DNA of 64,000 nt, taken from assembly GCA_020353515.1 (NCBI GenBank), contig CP070695.1:471173-535172 (forward strand), given 5' to 3'. The position numbers and the translations under genes were made by a program. Numbering within the stretch: position 1 is the first letter of the stretch; each line of letters opens with the position of its first letter. This DNA is from Candidatus Heimdallarchaeota archaeon. Its GTDB lineage: Archaea; Asgardarchaeota; Heimdallarchaeia; Hodarchaeales; Hodarchaeaceae. Below, piece after piece: positions 63,807 to 64,000 of this stretch. Below the pieces are notes generated by a model. The model had not been told where the DNA came from. It saw only the letters and a program-made list of their open reading frames with translations, and did no database searches.

Positions 63807-64000
63807 ATGAATAGAAAATTCGTTTTCAGAACAGGATTGTTCCTTGTACTGGTTCTTATATTATCCACTTCGAATGTTATGTATATTACCCCTTCTATGG
63901 AGATAACTTCACAGAAGAAGACATTTATGAGAGCAAATCTTCAAACAATTCAACCTCTTGTTAAGGATATGCGTAAATCTTCCTCTGATATTGATCCATT
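63807..64000 (+). CDS. Secreted protein, N-terminal part cut by window edge
   Basis: ATG 63807 follows GGAAGAG by 6 bases. The open frame runs to the window end (64 codons). Residues 1-24 form a signal peptide (RKFVFRTGLFLVLVLILSTS). The rest, ending in MRKSSSDIDP, gives no family. The mature protein lies beyond the window. Confidence 0.6.
   Translation, partial: MNRKFVFRTGLFLVLVLILSTSNVMYITPSMEITSQKKTFMRANLQTIQPLVKDMRKSSSDIDP

Overview
The window is AT-rich and densely coded. It looks like a chromosomal segment of an archaeon, most likely an Asgard archaeon (Heimdallarchaeia or Lokiarchaeia type). The reasons are an archaeal-type glutamyl-tRNA synthetase, an archaeal HMG-CoA synthase joined to a DUF35 module, a Ras/Arf-like small GTPase with a DNAGQER switch motif, archaeal TATA-like boxes 20-40 bases before several genes, and many large membrane or surface proteins. 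The phylum is inferred; no rRNA or ribosomal protein is present to settle it. I saw no tRNA, rRNA, CRISPR array or insertion sequence.

Layout. 1-13 kb: a cut isochorismatase-like gene, an ABC-2 permease, Nudix and metallo-beta-lactamase-fold hydrolases, a DNA methylase with a HIT protein, two paralogous membrane proteins carrying endonuclease/exonuclease/phosphatase (EEP) domains around a nitroreductase, a MutM-like glycosylase, and HMG-CoA synthase-DUF35. 13-27 kb: a duplicated-domain protein, an AEC transporter, an M24 peptidase and GTP cyclohydrolase II (ribA), then gltX with a second methylase, a small GTPase, a third methylase, an MFS transporter, OsmC and a secreted protein. 27-30 kb: an ABC export operon resembling Bacillus yxlEFG, with three 21-bp-phased direct repeats upstream and a membrane-bound winged-helix regulator converging on it. 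30-36 kb: a Gfo/Idh oxidoreductase, then a corrinoid protein, a homocysteine methyltransferase, a non-pyrrolysine MttB homologue and an Ldh2-type dehydrogenase. This reads as a corrinoid methyl-transfer system with homocysteine as the likely acceptor.

37-45 kb holds prpB-prpC-prpD-prpE plus a GPH-family symporter, a nearly complete 2-methylcitrate route for propionate. Its PrpC has asparagine where citrate synthases have a catalytic histidine. 45-50 kb holds a zinc-ribbon protein with a hairpin leader, an ArsB/NhaD-type permease, the B12-mutase chaperone MeaB, an enolase-superfamily enzyme and two tiny paralogous two-helix membrane proteins. 50-64 kb holds a broken membrane gene, surE, an acyl-CoA synthetase, a TPR protein, a NosD-like beta-helix surface protein with 204-bp tandem repeats, a transglutaminase-like protein, a broken NadE-like tail, an M20 amidohydrolase, a MaoC-type hydratase, a cyclic amidohydrolase and the start of a secreted protein.

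Several genes are interrupted by a frameshift or single stop while the flanking frames still read as good protein. These are either recent pseudogenes or uncorrected assembly errors, and the sequence alone cannot decide which.
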